Shown: piece by piece, positions 1 to 8,493 of the stretch | Position numbering within the stretch: position 1 is the stretch's first letter | Layout: each line of letters begins with the position of its first letter | Origin: an uncultured Granulosicoccaceae bacterium | GTDB lineage: Bacteria > Pseudomonadota > Gammaproteobacteria > Granulosicoccales > Granulosicoccaceae | Length of the DNA: 43,182 nt | Direction of reading: 5' to 3' | Assembly: GCA_938005265.1 (NCBI GenBank) | Contig: CALLOA010000066.1 | Location: forward strand, 1 to 43,182 | The notes under the pieces: model-generated | Databases searched by the model: none | Seen by the model: the letters and a program-made list of their open reading frames with translations, nothing else | Told to the model about the DNA's origin: nothing | Made by a program: the position numbers and the translations under genes

Positions 1-2202
1 TGCCGGATTGTTGGACCAATCCGCTAGTCGGACATTAAATATGGCAGGAATATCCGAAGCCAGAGGAATTTTATAAGTTGATGGAGCATGAGTACGCAAA
101 GCGCCAGAGTCATCCCACCATAATTCCTCCGTTGTCAGCCAGCCCATTCCCTGAATGTAGCCACCTTCAACCTGGCCTATGTCGATGGCTGGATTCAGTG
201 ACTTGCCCACGTCGTGCAGGATATCAGCTCGAACCACCTCGTACTCGCCGGTGAGTAAATCAATGCTGACTTCAGAAATCGCCGCACCATAGGCAAAGTA
301 GTAGAAAGGGTTGCCACGTCCGCTTTCCCTGTCCCAGTGGATATCGGGTGTTTTGTAAAATCCGGTTGAAGACAGTGACACGCGCTGCATGTAGGCTAGC
401 TCTGTGAGTTCTGAAAAGTCGATGCTCTTATTGCCAATTTCAACCTGACCGTTTTTGAAAACCACAGCTTCCCTGGCTACCCCGAAATGTGTTGCCGCAA
501 CATCGACCAGTCTTTGTTGGAGTATTGTGGCGGCATCCAGTGCTGCCATGGCGTTTAAGTCAGTTCCTGAGGAGGCTGCTGTTGCCGATGTGTTGGGTAC
601 CTTGTCAGTACGGGTTGCCGAAACCCTGATGCCATCAGTTGAAACTCCAAAAACATCAGCGACTATCTGTGCAACTTTGGTGAATAAACCTTGCCCCATT
701 TCCGTACCACCGTGGTTCAATAATATGGAACCGTCGCGGTAAATATTGACCAATGCTCCTGCCTGGTTAAACCAGGTTGCAGTAAAAGATATACCGAACT
801 TGACCGGTGTCAATGCAATACCTCGTCGCCTGTAGCGGTTCTGGCTGTTGTAGTGCAAAATTTCTTCACGCCGGTGGTGGTAGTTGCCGCTAGTAGCCAG
901 TTCATCCACCAGACGTTTTATGATGTTGTCGTGGACTACCTGGTGATAGGGCGTGATATTTCTGGCCGGTGGGTGTGTGGCAGGGTCACTGCCTGCTGCG
1001 GCAGCAGGTTCCTGTTGTAGTGAACAGCTTGCATCACTGTAGAAATTTCGTTGCCTGACGACAAGCGGATCGAGCTTGCGGTGAAAGGCGATCTCTTCAA
1101 TGATGCGTTCAGCGGCCAGTAAACCTTGTGGGCCGCCAAATCCGCGAAAGGCTGTATTTGAAACTGTGTGGGTTTTTAAGGGTTGCGAGCGTAAACGCAC
1201 ATTGGGGTAATAGTAAGCGTTGTCGGCGTGAAAAAGTGCTCGATCGGTAACAGGGCCGGAAAGATCGGCTGAATAACCGCAACGTGCCGAACACAATGCT
1301 TCAACCGCATGAATCACGCCCTGGTCGTCAAAGCCTACTTTGTAATCGATACGGAAGTCGTGCCGTTTGCCTGTCATGCGCATATCATCGTCACGATCCG
1401 GCCTCAGTTTTACAGCCTTACCGGTTTTGCGTGCTGCAACGGCCGCCACAACCGCAAACAGATTGGATTGAGTTTCTTTGCCACCAAAGCCACCTCCCAT
1501 GCGTCTGACTTGTACGGTCACATCACTTGAGGGAATGCCCAGCACCTTCGCCACCATATGTTGAACCTCGGATGGATGCTGGGTTGACGAGTACACCAGC
1601 ATAGTGCCGTCCTCTCCGGGAACTGCCATGGCAATGTGACCTTCCAGATAAAAATGATCCTGGCCACCGATGCGCAGGGTGCCACTCAGCTGGTGAGGTG
1701 CCAGAGCCAGCACAGCGCCGGGGTCACCGCGTTGCAATGTCAATGGGCTGGTAACCATAGCCGTGGGGTGGGCGGCCCCGGATGCTGCGTTAACGATATC
1801 GTCAATCTCAATAGAGGGTTCAATTGGCGTTATATCGGGTTTGACCTGATGGACTGCCCGCCGCGCGGCATCACGCTCGGTTGCGACCACTGCAAACAGC
1901 GGTTGGCCGTGGAAGCTCACCGTGTCGGTGGCAAACACAGGCTCGTCATTCAAGCCGGTCGGCGAAATATCATTGGAGCCCGGTATATCATCCGTGGTGA
2001 TGATCGCCACGACGTTGTCTGCCTCGCTAAGCTGCTGCAGCTCCATGCTGTTGAGTGTGCCATGAGCAACCGGTGACCAGCCGATCGCTGCATGCAGGCA
2101 ACCTGCGGGCTCTGGTATATCGTCCGTATATTCTGCCTGCCCGGTTACGTGCAGGTGTGCCGAATCATGCGTAATGGGTTGGTGTGTGGATTCAGAACTC
2201 AT
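1..2202 (-). CDS. xdhB: Xanthine dehydrogenase, molybdopterin-binding large subunit (3' end cut by window)
   Basis: Large catalytic subunit of the two-subunit bacterial xanthine dehydrogenase, which oxidises hypoxanthine and xanthine to urate at a molybdenum cofactor in the cytoplasm. My reading of the minus strand from the ATG at 2202 stays open to base 1 and gives 734 residues; the family is usually about 770-790, so only the last few dozen are missing. Visible hallmarks are the Mo-site motif GGGFGGKE, whose Glu matches the purine-contacting Glu802 of bovine XDH, then AFRGFGGPQG with the Arg matching Arg880, VKFGISFT with the Phe matching Phe914, and NHGGTEMGQGL. These residues favour a true purine hydroxylase over a generic aldehyde or CO dehydrogenase. 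The C-terminal AVGEPP motif with the catalytic Glu should lie outside the window. The start overlaps the end of xdhA by 11 bp, so the two are probably translationally coupled. No xdhC maturation gene is visible. Confidence 0.95.
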   Translation of the reverse strand, partial: MSSESTHQPITHDSAHLHVTGQAEYTDDIPEPAGCLHAAIGWSPVAHGTLNSMELQQLSEADNVVAIITTDDIPGSNDISPTGLNDEPVFATDTVSFHGQPLFAVVATERDAARRAVHQVKPDITPIEPSIEIDDIVNAASGAAHPTAMVTSPLTLQRGDPGAVLALAPHQLSGTLRIGGQDHFYLEGHIAMAVPGEDGTMLVYSSTQHPSEVQHMVAKVLGIPSSDVTVQVRRMGGGFGGKETQSNLFAVVAAVAARKTGKAVKLRPDRDDDMRMTGKRHDFRIDYKVGFDDQGVIHAVEALCSARCGYSADLSGPVTDRALFHADNAYYYPNVRLRSQPLKTHTVSNTAFRGFGGPQGLLAAERIIEEIAFHRKLDPLVVRQRNFYSDASCSLQQEPAAAAGSDPATHPPARNITPYHQVVHDNIIKRLVDELATSGNYHHRREEILHYNSQNRYRRRGIALTPVKFGISFTATWFNQAGALVNIYRDGSILLNHGGTEMGQGLFTKVAQIVADVFGVSTDGIRVSATRTDKVPNTSATAASSGTDLNAMAALDAATILQQRLVDVAATHFGVAREAVVFKNGQVEIGNKSIDFSELTELAYMQRVSLSSTGFYKTPDIHWDRESGRGNPFYYFAYGAAISEVSIDLLTGEYEVVRADILHDVGKSLNPAIDIGQVEGGYIQGMGWLTTEELWWDDSGALRTHAPSTYKIPLASDIPAIFNVRLADWSNNPA

Positions 2203-3652
2203 TAAAAAACCGCTGCAACAGATTGGCGCAAACTTCCCGGCGGTAGTCTGCTGTGGCCCGCCAGTCACTTAGCGGTGTGAACTCATCGCGCAGGCACTTG
2301 CAAGCTGCATCTATAGTGCTTTGCTGCCAGGGTTTTCCCAGCAAAAGTTGTTCGGTTGCCTCTGCACGTTTAGGAATGCCCGCCATGCCACCGTAAGCAA
2401 TTTTCAGATCGGCAACCTGATCATCCTGCACAGTCACATTAAATGCGCAGCACACGGTTGATATATCCTCATCACGGCGCTTGCTGATTTTGTAGGCCGC
2501 GATTCGAGCGGTACGGGCCGGTAACGGGATTTCTATTGACTGGATAAATTCTCCCGGCTGCCGATCTTGCACACCGTAGTCAATAAAGAATTGGCTAATA
2601 GGCACAGTTCGGGTCCCTTTAGCGCTACGCAGTATCACGGTAGCACCCAGTGCGATCAGCACCGGTGGCGTGTCGCCAATCGGTGATCCATTCGCCACGT
2701 TGCCGCCGATGGTTCCCATGTTGCGCACCTGCTCACCACCGATGCGGTACCAGTATTCAGACAATGAGGGAAATTCTGTTAACAGCACATTGGCTGCTTC
2801 CGAATAAGTCACACAAGCGCCCAGGGTAATACTGTCTTCGCTGATTGAAATCTCGTGCAGGTCGTCAAGATGGGCAATCGAAACAACTGGCGATATTTTT
2901 TTGAAGGACTTGGTGACCCATAATCCCACATCGGTGCTGCCAGCGAGTATGGTTGCAGATTTATGTTTCTCAAGAGTTTCGGCTGTTTGATCAAGCGTGG
3001 CTGGCCGGAACCATTGCGAATTGCCATCCGAAAACTCCAGTGGTTCGACAGATTCCATAGTGGCGAGCTGTTCGGTTACCGAAGTTCCGCCGGCAAACAG
3101 TTGGTCTTTGCTACGTGTTTCGATGCGGGCAGCACTTTGTGCTGCCCTGATGATCGGTGAATAGCCGGTGCAGCGGCATAGGTTACCTTGAAGGTGTCTT
3201 TTAATCGTTTGTTCGCTGGGAGCAGATTCATTGAGCCATAGCGCGTACAGGCTCATCACAATGCCAGGTGTGCAAAACCCGCACTGTGAGCCATGCTCAT
3301 CCCGCATTGCCTGCTGCACGGGGTGCAGGGATTCACTTGAATCAGGCTCACCCGATTGATTTGCCGGGTAGGTATTGAGGTATTCAATGGTTACTACGTG
3401 GCAGGCATGCACTGATGCCAGCAAACGGATACAGGCGTTCACGGACTCGTACACCAACTGGCCACGCAGTAGACGACCAACCAGCACCGTGCAAGCGCCG
3501 CAATCACCTTCGGCGCAACCTTCCTTAGTGCCTTTGAGTTGCTGCTGCTCGCGCAGGAAAGACAGCAAGGTTGAATCCGCGGCTACCTGCCTGACACAGA
3601 TCTGCTGGCCGTTCAGCAGGAATTGGACACTATCTGGCTGTAGGTCGGGCAC
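2192..3652 (-). CDS. xdhA: Xanthine dehydrogenase small subunit (2Fe-2S and FAD domains)
   Basis: Small subunit of xanthine dehydrogenase, passing electrons from the Mo site through two [2Fe-2S] clusters to FAD and NAD+. The 486-residue protein has a plant-ferredoxin-type cluster near residues 45-55 (CAEGDCGAC), a second cluster domain with CGFCTPG and CRCTGY near 120-165, and a CO-dehydrogenase-flavoprotein-type FAD domain with [11 protein letters not shown] and [12 protein letters not shown]. The length is normal for XdhA. The first possible start is the GTG at 3652, because an in-frame TGA lies just upstream; the ribosome site is poor. It is first in an operon with xdhB (11-bp overlap) and divergent from ligJ across a 234-bp spacer, which should hold both promoters. 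Confidence 0.95.
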   Translation of the reverse strand: MPDLQPDSVQFLLNGQQICVRQVAADSTLLSFLREQQQLKGTKEGCAEGDCGACTVLVGRLLRGQLVYESVNACIRLLASVHACHVVTIEYLNTYPANQSGEPDSSESLHPVQQAMRDEHGSQCGFCTPGIVMSLYALWLNESAPSEQTIKRHLQGNLCRCTGYSPIIRAAQSAARIETRSKDQLFAGGTSVTEQLATMESVEPLEFSDGNSQWFRPATLDQTAETLEKHKSATILAGSTDVGLWVTKSFKKISPVVSIAHLDDLHEISISEDSITLGACVTYSEAANVLLTEFPSLSEYWYRIGGEQVRNMGTIGGNVANGSPIGDTPPVLIALGATVILRSAKGTRTVPISQFFIDYGVQDRQPGEFIQSIEIPLPARTARIAAYKISKRRDEDISTVCCAFNVTVQDDQVADLKIAYGGMAGIPKRAEATEQLLLGKPWQQSTIDAACKCLRDEFTPLSDWRATADYRREVCANLLQRFFNEF

Positions 3653-3886
3653 TTGGGTTTTTCACGGTTAATTTAATTTCATGTTCCTATCAATCGTGGC
3701 GTGATAATGCCAGCGGCCGGGATAGGCAGGTCGATATAGCTCACCCCTTAGCGAGAAGTATAGGGCATGCAACCCCTGATCGGTACTTTAGCCCCTGTGT
3801 TTAAAGGCTGCATTGGGGTGGTTGCTCTGTATTGCCGCGCATGCTTATACTCGCGTAGCCCGCAAACGATGCTGATATGAAAAAAG
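3653..3886. promoter_or_regulatory. Divergent intergenic region between xdhA and ligJ
   Basis: This 234-bp spacer separates the minus-strand xdhAB operon from plus-strand ligJ, so promoters for both directions must lie here or nearby. I found no convincing sigma-70 pair, palindromic operator or tandem repeat in it. Confidence 0.4.
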
Positions 3887-4909
3887 ATGATTATTGATTG
3901 TCACGGTCATTACACAACTGAGCCCGAGCCCTTGAAGGCTTTTCGACAGGCACAACTTGCGCATTTTGATAAACCGTCTGTAGAGCCTCCCCGCTTGGGT
4001 GTCATTAGTGATGATGAGATTCGCGAAAGCGTTGAAAACAATCAGCTGCGTGCGTTACGAGAGCGCGGTGCGGATATGACCATTTTTTCACCGCGTGCAT
4101 CAGGCATGGCACACCATATCGGTGATGAACAGGTGTCCACGGTATGGACAGGCATCTGTAATGACCTTATATACCGAGTGACTCAACTGTTTCCCGAAAA
4201 CTTTATCGGGGTCTGTCAGCTACCACAATCTCCGGGCGCACCTATAGCCAATTCCATCGCCGAGCTTGAGCGTTGCGTCAATGAATTGGGATTTGTGGGC
4301 TGCAACCTCAATCCGGATCCGTCCGGCGGGCACTGGCAGGGTTTGCCGTTAACGGACCGTTCCTGGTACCCGTTTTACGAAAAAATGATTGAGCTGGAAG
4401 TGCCAGCGATGATTCATGTGTCCGGGTCCTGCAATCCCAACTTTCATGCGACTGGTGCTCACTACATTGCCGCCGATACCGCGGCTTTTATGCAACTATT
4501 AGAGGGGGATCTGTTCAAGGACTTTCCCGAGCTAAAATTTATCATTCCGCATGGTGGGGGTGCCGTTCCTTATCATTGGGGCCGGTATCGAGGCCTGGCT
4601 GATATGTTGGGGAAGCCATTGCTTACTGAGCACTTGATGAAAAATGTTTATTTCGACACTTGTGTCTACCATCAAGCGGGCATCGATTGTCTGTTCCGCG
4701 TTATTGATGTGGGGAACATCCTGTTTGCATCGGAAATGTTTGGTGCTGTAAAAGGTGTCGACCCCGAGACCGGTCATAACTTCGATGATACCAAACGCTA
4801 CATCGATAACCTGAGCATCCCTGATACCGACAAGGCGCTTGTGTTTGAGGGTAATGCGCGAAAAGTGTACCCGCGTCTGGACAGAGCACTGTCTGCCAGA
4901 GGTTTGTAG
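3887..4909 (+). CDS. ligJ: 4-oxalomesaconate hydratase (LigJ-type amidohydrolase-superfamily protein)
   Basis: Predicted cytoplasmic hydratase converting 4-oxalomesaconate to 4-carboxy-4-hydroxy-2-oxoadipate in the meta-cleavage route for protocatechuate and gallate. The 340 residues match the LigJ family along their full length by recall of the Sphingobium protein. They carry the N-terminal metal motif IDCHGHY, ERGADMTIFSPRAS near residue 60, CVNELGFVGCNLNPDP near 135, MIHVSGSCNP near 180, IIPHGGGAVPYHWGR near 222 and ILFASEM near 283. The ATG at 3887 is the only start giving the metal motif at the extreme N-terminus; its ribosome site is A-rich and weak. No LigAB, LigC, LigI or LigK partner is in the window. 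It is followed after 82 bp by the MttB-like gene. A related ACMSD-type activity on another substrate remains possible. Confidence 0.88.
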   Translation: MIIDCHGHYTTEPEPLKAFRQAQLAHFDKPSVEPPRLGVISDDEIRESVENNQLRALRERGADMTIFSPRASGMAHHIGDEQVSTVWTGICNDLIYRVTQLFPENFIGVCQLPQSPGAPIANSIAELERCVNELGFVGCNLNPDPSGGHWQGLPLTDRSWYPFYEKMIELEVPAMIHVSGSCNPNFHATGAHYIAADTAAFMQLLEGDLFKDFPELKFIIPHGGGAVPYHWGRYRGLADMLGKPLLTEHLMKNVYFDTCVYHQAGIDCLFRVIDVGNILFASEMFGAVKGVDPETGHNFDDTKRYIDNLSIPDTDKALVFEGNARKVYPRLDRALSARGL

Positions 4910-4925
4910 GCTGAACACGGATTAA

Positions 4926-4973
4926 GCGTAAATAGAGCGTAAATAGATCTATCCGTATTAGATCTATCCCTAT
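4926..4973. repeat. Two overlapping short tandem duplications before the MttB-like gene
   Basis: An 11-bp unit, GCGTAAATAGA, occurs twice in perfect tandem (4926-4936 and 4937-4947). It runs into a 15-bp unit, TAGATCTATCCGTAT, repeated with one mismatch (4944-4958 and 4959-4973). The block fills most of the 82-bp spacer between ligJ and the next start codon. Confidence 0.9.
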
Positions 4974-4991
4974 CCTGAGGTACTTTTTGTA

Positions 4992-6575
4992 GTGTCTGAC
5001 TTGAATGATCTACCACAACAAAATCAACGTCGCCGCCGTCGTGGTAAAAAAAACGCAGCACGCGGCGATGGTAGCAATGCCGCACGGGTAGCTATTTCAC
5101 AACGGCCTTTTTCCCGTTTGCGTTATCCCTCTCCACCTCAAAGTCTGATCAGTGAAGACGAGCTTGAAGGGATACACCTTGAATCATTACGTGTCCTGTC
5201 CGAATTGGGCATTCGGGTTCTGCACAGTGAAGCCCGGGATATCATGCGAGAGCAGGGTGCTTACGTCGATAGCGAAACCATGATGGTCCGGTTTGATCCC
5301 GGACTGATTGAAGAAAAGGTGGCGTTGTCGCCAGCTACCTTTCCTCTGCACGCGCGTAACCCGGCGCATACCGTTCAAATCGGTGGTGACAATGTTGTTT
5401 TTTCGATGATGGCAAGTGCGCCGAATGCTTCGTGTCTGGATCATGGCAGACGTACCGGAAATCAGCAGGACTACCAGAATTTTCTGCGTCTATCGCAGAT
5501 GCACAACGTATTGCATGTTAATGGAGGCTATCCGGTTGAGCCGGTGGATTTACATGCCAGTACTCGCCACATTGATTGTATCTATGATCTTCTGACGCTG
5601 ACCGACAAAGCCTTTTGTATCTACTCGCTCGGTGCTGAGCGTAATCGTGATGGTATTGAAATGGTTCGCATAGCACGTGGATTGACCCACGAGCAGCTTC
5701 TGCAGCAGCCCTCGGTTTTTACCGTCATCAATACCAACTCGCCATTGCAATTGGACATTCCCATGATGCAGGGCATTATTGAAATGGCGCGTACCGGGCA
5801 GGTTGTGGTGGTCACGCCGTTTACTCTGTCAGGTGCGATGGCACCCGTCACGATCGCTGGAGCCCTGGTGGAACAAAATGCGGAAGCGCTTGCAGGAATA
5901 GCATTCGCGCAAATGGTTCGCGCGGGTACACCGGTAATGTACGGTGGTTTTACATCCAATGTGGATATGAAATCAGGGTCACCGGCATTTGGCACGCCTG
6001 AGTATATGAAGGCCCAGATTGTTGGTGGGCAATTGGCGCGTCGGTATAATTTGCCTTACAGGAGTTCCAATGTCTGCGCTGCCAACACAGTGGATGCACA
6101 GGCGGCTTATGAATCGGTTTTTTCTCTTTGGGGATTTATAAATAGTCAAGCCAATCTGATGATGCATGGTGCTGGCTGGTTGGAAGGTGGGTTGTGCTGC
6201 TCCTTCGAGAAAACCATCCTGGATATTGACCTGCTGCAGATGGTGCAGGAGTTCTTGCAACCACTGGATTGTTCGACTGATGCGCTGGCTTTTGAAGCGA
6301 TCAAGGATGTGGGGCCAGCCGGACATTTTTTTGCAACCGAACATACTCAGTCACGTTATCGCGACGCATTCTATTCGCCCATCCTGAGTGACTGGCGCAA
6401 CTATGAAAGCTGGGAGGAGGCCGGGCGTCCAGATGCCATGACGAAGGCCAACCGTGTGTGGAAAGAACGTTTGTCCAGCTATGAAGAGCCAGCGATGGAT
6501 AGTGCGATCAAGGAGGAGCTGCAGGCATTTGTAACGAGGCGCAAATCGGAAGGTGGTATCGCGACTGACTTCTAG
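4992..6575 (+). CDS. Trimethylamine methyltransferase (MttB) superfamily protein, non-pyrrolysine type
   Basis: MttB-superfamily proteins move a methyl group from a quaternary or tertiary amine to a corrinoid protein. This 527-residue member starts at GTG 4992 and has an Arg/Lys-rich N-terminal tail (residues 10-30) seen in many proteobacterial relatives. Family-like stretches include HLESLRVLSELGIRVLHSEA near 55-75, MYGGFTSNVDMKSGSPAFGTPE near 315, and a glycine-rich region with a Cys pair, MMHGAGWLEGGLCCSFEK, near 400. The frame runs unbroken to TAG 6573, so there is no internal amber codon for pyrrolysine; it groups by that feature with MtgB-like glycine betaine methyltransferases. The substrate cannot be read from sequence. 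No corrinoid protein or reductive activase is nearby. Confidence 0.85.
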   Translation: MSDLNDLPQQNQRRRRRGKKNAARGDGSNAARVAISQRPFSRLRYPSPPQSLISEDELEGIHLESLRVLSELGIRVLHSEARDIMREQGAYVDSETMMVRFDPGLIEEKVALSPATFPLHARNPAHTVQIGGDNVVFSMMASAPNASCLDHGRRTGNQQDYQNFLRLSQMHNVLHVNGGYPVEPVDLHASTRHIDCIYDLLTLTDKAFCIYSLGAERNRDGIEMVRIARGLTHEQLLQQPSVFTVINTNSPLQLDIPMMQGIIEMARTGQVVVVTPFTLSGAMAPVTIAGALVEQNAEALAGIAFAQMVRAGTPVMYGGFTSNVDMKSGSPAFGTPEYMKAQIVGGQLARRYNLPYRSSNVCAANTVDAQAAYESVFSLWGFINSQANLMMHGAGWLEGGLCCSFEKTILDIDLLQMVQEFLQPLDCSTDALAFEAIKDVGPAGHFFATEHTQSRYRDAFYSPILSDWRNYESWEEAGRPDAMTKANRVWKERLSSYEEPAMDSAIKEELQAFVTRRKSEGGIATDF

Positions 6576-6702
6576 GAATGTCTGTTACCGGGGGCATAAT
6601 AATTACTCCTTCGTTACGTCGTGGAGTGCCAAAAAGGGCGCATTTGGGGCAACAGGGCGGTTCATTAGTAGTGGAGTATGGTGTAAAGGCATATATCTTG
6701 CG

Positions 6703-6720
6703 AACAATAGTTCTATTGTT
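6703..6720. promoter_or_regulatory. 18-bp inverted repeat just upstream of csrA
   Basis: AACAATAG and CTATTGTT form perfect 8-bp arms around a TT centre. The repeat ends 12 bases before the GGAGAGG ribosome site and 20 before the csrA start, so it could be an operator or a hairpin in the csrA leader. Confidence 0.6.
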
Positions 6721-6740
6721 TGGAGATGTATGGAGAGGAT

Positions 6741-6944
6741 ATGCTCATTCTGTCACGCCGTATTGGCGAAAAAATAGTCATAAATGACGAAGTCACTGTC
6801 ACTGTGCTGGAACTTAGAGGAAAGCAGGTGAAGCTGGGATTTGATGCACCAAAAGAAATCGGGATTCATCGTTCCGAGGTCTATGAAAAGCTTGAGGAAA
6901 AGCGTTTGATAGATGACGATGACAATCTCTTGAAAGCCGCCTGA
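6741..6944 (+). CDS. csrA: Carbon storage regulator CsrA (RsmA)
   Basis: Small dimeric RNA-binding protein that binds GGA motifs in mRNA leaders and controls carbon flow, motility and biofilm genes. I place the start at ATG 6741, giving 67 residues beginning MLILSRRIGEK. An upstream in-frame ATG would add seven unconserved residues, and a strong GGAGAGG site sits at 6732-6738. Conserved features are MLILSRRIGE, the core beta strands, GFDAPKEIGIHRSEVY with the RNA-contacting Arg, and an acidic C-terminal tail. It stands alone, with an 18-bp palindrome upstream and a terminator-like hairpin downstream. Confidence 0.96.
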   Translation: MLILSRRIGEKIVINDEVTVTVLELRGKQVKLGFDAPKEIGIHRSEVYEKLEEKRLIDDDDNLLKAA

Positions 6945-6982
6945 GTATCAAGCAGCTCGGCTGTCTATTGCTCGAGTTGCCT

Positions 6983-7010
6983 ACGGTTAACCTTTATGGG
7001 TAACCGTTTT
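6983..7010 (+). terminator. Rho-independent terminator after csrA
   Basis: ACGGTTAACC and GGGTAACCGT pair with one mismatch around a TTTAT loop and are followed by TTTT. It lies 39 bp after the csrA stop. Confidence 0.75.
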
Positions 7011-7011
7011 A

Positions 7012-7051
7012 GGGTTTCTTTTCAACAAATCGGGTTTCTATTCAGCAATTT
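7012..7051. repeat. Imperfect 20-bp tandem repeat after csrA
   Basis: Two adjacent 20-bp units beginning GGGTTTCT (7012-7031 and 7032-7051) match at 16 of 20 positions. They look like an older duplication of the kind seen in other spacers here. Confidence 0.55.
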
Positions 7052-7057
7052 TCCTTC

Positions 7058-7079
7058 AGCGCCCCGTTCCAGGGGCGTT
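7058..7079. other. GC-rich hairpin in the csrA downstream spacer
   Basis: CGCCCC and GGGGCG form a perfect 6-bp stem, extendable by a G-U and an A-U pair, around a 6-base loop. On the minus strand the loop reads TGGAAC, exposing GGA. No T-run follows, so it is not an obvious terminator. The rest of the 438-bp spacer (6945-7382) shows no gene. Confidence 0.45.
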
Positions 7080-7184
7080 CCAAAGCATGCGATGCCGTAT
7101 GTTTTTGAAGGTAGCCTAATCGAGATGCCGCCAATTTGATATCTGGTGGCCCTGCACGTAAAGGCTCAGTCCCGCCACAACAAC

Positions 7185-7221
7185 GCAAAACAGGCACGAA
7201 TTTGATTGTGAGCCTGTTTTG
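7185..7221. repeat. Inverted repeat in the spacer before the nucleoside hydrolase
   Basis: CAAAACAGGC (7186-7195) and GCCTGTTTTG (7212-7221) are a perfect 10-bp inverted repeat separated by 16 bases. It lies about 160 bp upstream of the nucleoside hydrolase start and could be an operator or a bidirectional hairpin. Confidence 0.55.
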
Positions 7222-7382
7222 TGCCCCTTATTCTGCGTAGCTATTCGACCATTCACACTAATAAGTAAGTCGCTTTCCAGGGGATATTTTTTGCCAAGAC
7301 AAGGTAAAATTGAGTCCGAATCAATAACGTCACAGACAATTTCGTGATTAGTGGGAAAAATGGCGCCAAAGAGAATAAAGCG

Positions 7383-8465
7383 ATGAGCAGTGGGCAATTC
7401 CCGCCCCTTGATCGAGCGTTGATGGAAGAACGCCTGATTGCTCCAGCTGGGCGATCCCGTGTACTGATAGATACTGATACAGCCAACGAAATTGATGATC
7501 AGTTTGCGTTAGCTTGGGCGCTACTGTCGCCTGAGAAGTTATCTGTCGAAGCAGTGACTGCCGAGCCTTTTTCTTTTGCACACCATAAAGCTGAATTATT
7601 GCAAATAGAAAAAGCGTTGCAACAGCACGAAGTCGCAGAGGAATATTTGGTAGGTGGGTTTCAGGGCTGGGTTCAGCGCCTGCATGCCAAAGGCCGCCAG
7701 GTTTCTGATCTTGAGTTTGTCGATGCCAAACAGGGTATGGAGCTTAGTTATCAGGAGATCATCAACGTCTTTGGCAAACTGGCAATGGCCACTGAGGGAA
7801 AGGTTTTTCGCGGTGCGCAATCCTATATGACAGCTATAGACGAGCCCGTACGTTCGGAAGCTGTTGATGTCATTATTGACTGCGCGAAAAGTGGCAGCTC
7901 ACCGTTGTATATAGCAGCTTTGGGGTGTGTAACGAATATTGCGTCGGCACTTTTGGTGGCACCGGAAATTCGGGAAAATGTCGTGGTTGTATGGACATCC
8001 GCATATCCTTCCTGCTCGCCACATTGTAATCGCCCCTCGCTGAATCTTGTTCAGGACGTACATGCATCCCGGCTTATCTTTGATTGTGGTGTGCCGCATG
8101 TCTATCTGCCGGGTTACCAGGTTGGTGCGCAGCTAAAAATCTCATTACCCGAAATGGAAACATTTGTGCAGGGACGCGGTGCCATTGGTAAGTATCTCCA
8201 TCACTTGTATACGCATAATCCATTGCACACCATGTTTGCGATCGATGATACGCAACGGCGAACTTGGGTTATCTGGGATATTATCAATATTGCCTGGTTA
8301 ATTAACCCGGACTGGGTGCCAACCATGCTGACTACGTCCCCGGTATTAAATGAAGAGTTGTACTGGGAAAAGTGCGATGAAAGGCATTTGATGCGGGAAG
8401 CGCATGATGTGCAACGTGACGAGATATTTCTGAATTTTTATGATGCGCTTGAGAAAGCGAAGTGA
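7383..8465 (+). CDS. Nucleoside hydrolase (IUNH superfamily)
   Basis: Predicted cytoplasmic N-ribohydrolase that splits ribonucleosides into base and ribose using a bound calcium. The calcium-binding aspartate cluster, IDTDTANEIDDQFAL, lies near residues 28-42. IIDCAKSGSSPLYIAALGCVTNIASAL matches the mid-protein region of the family, and a C-terminal segment (FAIDDTQRRTWVIWDIINI) carries the late acidic residues. I chose ATG 7383 because AAAGAG precedes it by 9 bases; a GTG at 7344 in the same frame would add 13 unconserved residues. The 360-residue length is slightly longer than classical 310-340-residue enzymes. The substrate-binding protein of an ABC importer begins 28 bp downstream, which suggests co-transcription and a linked substrate. 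Confidence 0.88.
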   Translation: MSSGQFPPLDRALMEERLIAPAGRSRVLIDTDTANEIDDQFALAWALLSPEKLSVEAVTAEPFSFAHHKAELLQIEKALQQHEVAEEYLVGGFQGWVQRLHAKGRQVSDLEFVDAKQGMELSYQEIINVFGKLAMATEGKVFRGAQSYMTAIDEPVRSEAVDVIIDCAKSGSSPLYIAALGCVTNIASALLVAPEIRENVVVVWTSAYPSCSPHCNRPSLNLVQDVHASRLIFDCGVPHVYLPGYQVGAQLKISLPEMETFVQGRGAIGKYLHHLYTHNPLHTMFAIDDTQRRTWVIWDIINIAWLINPDWVPTMLTTSPVLNEELYWEKCDERHLMREAHDVQRDEIFLNFYDALEKAK

Positions 8466-8493
8466 AATTTGAAGAACGAGTAAAAGAGAGTTA

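Noticed and set aside
1636..2076. 146-residue plus-strand frame opposite xdhB
   Set aside because: It is a shadow of xdhB, whose minus-strand reading is continuous and has all catalytic motifs.
4992..6575. Possible pyrrolysine-type MttB
   Set aside because: No in-frame TAG interrupts the gene, so it is the non-pyrrolysine type.
6578..6787. 69-residue frame starting just after the MttB-like gene
   Set aside because: It overlaps the csrA start in another frame and shows no family features or ribosome site.
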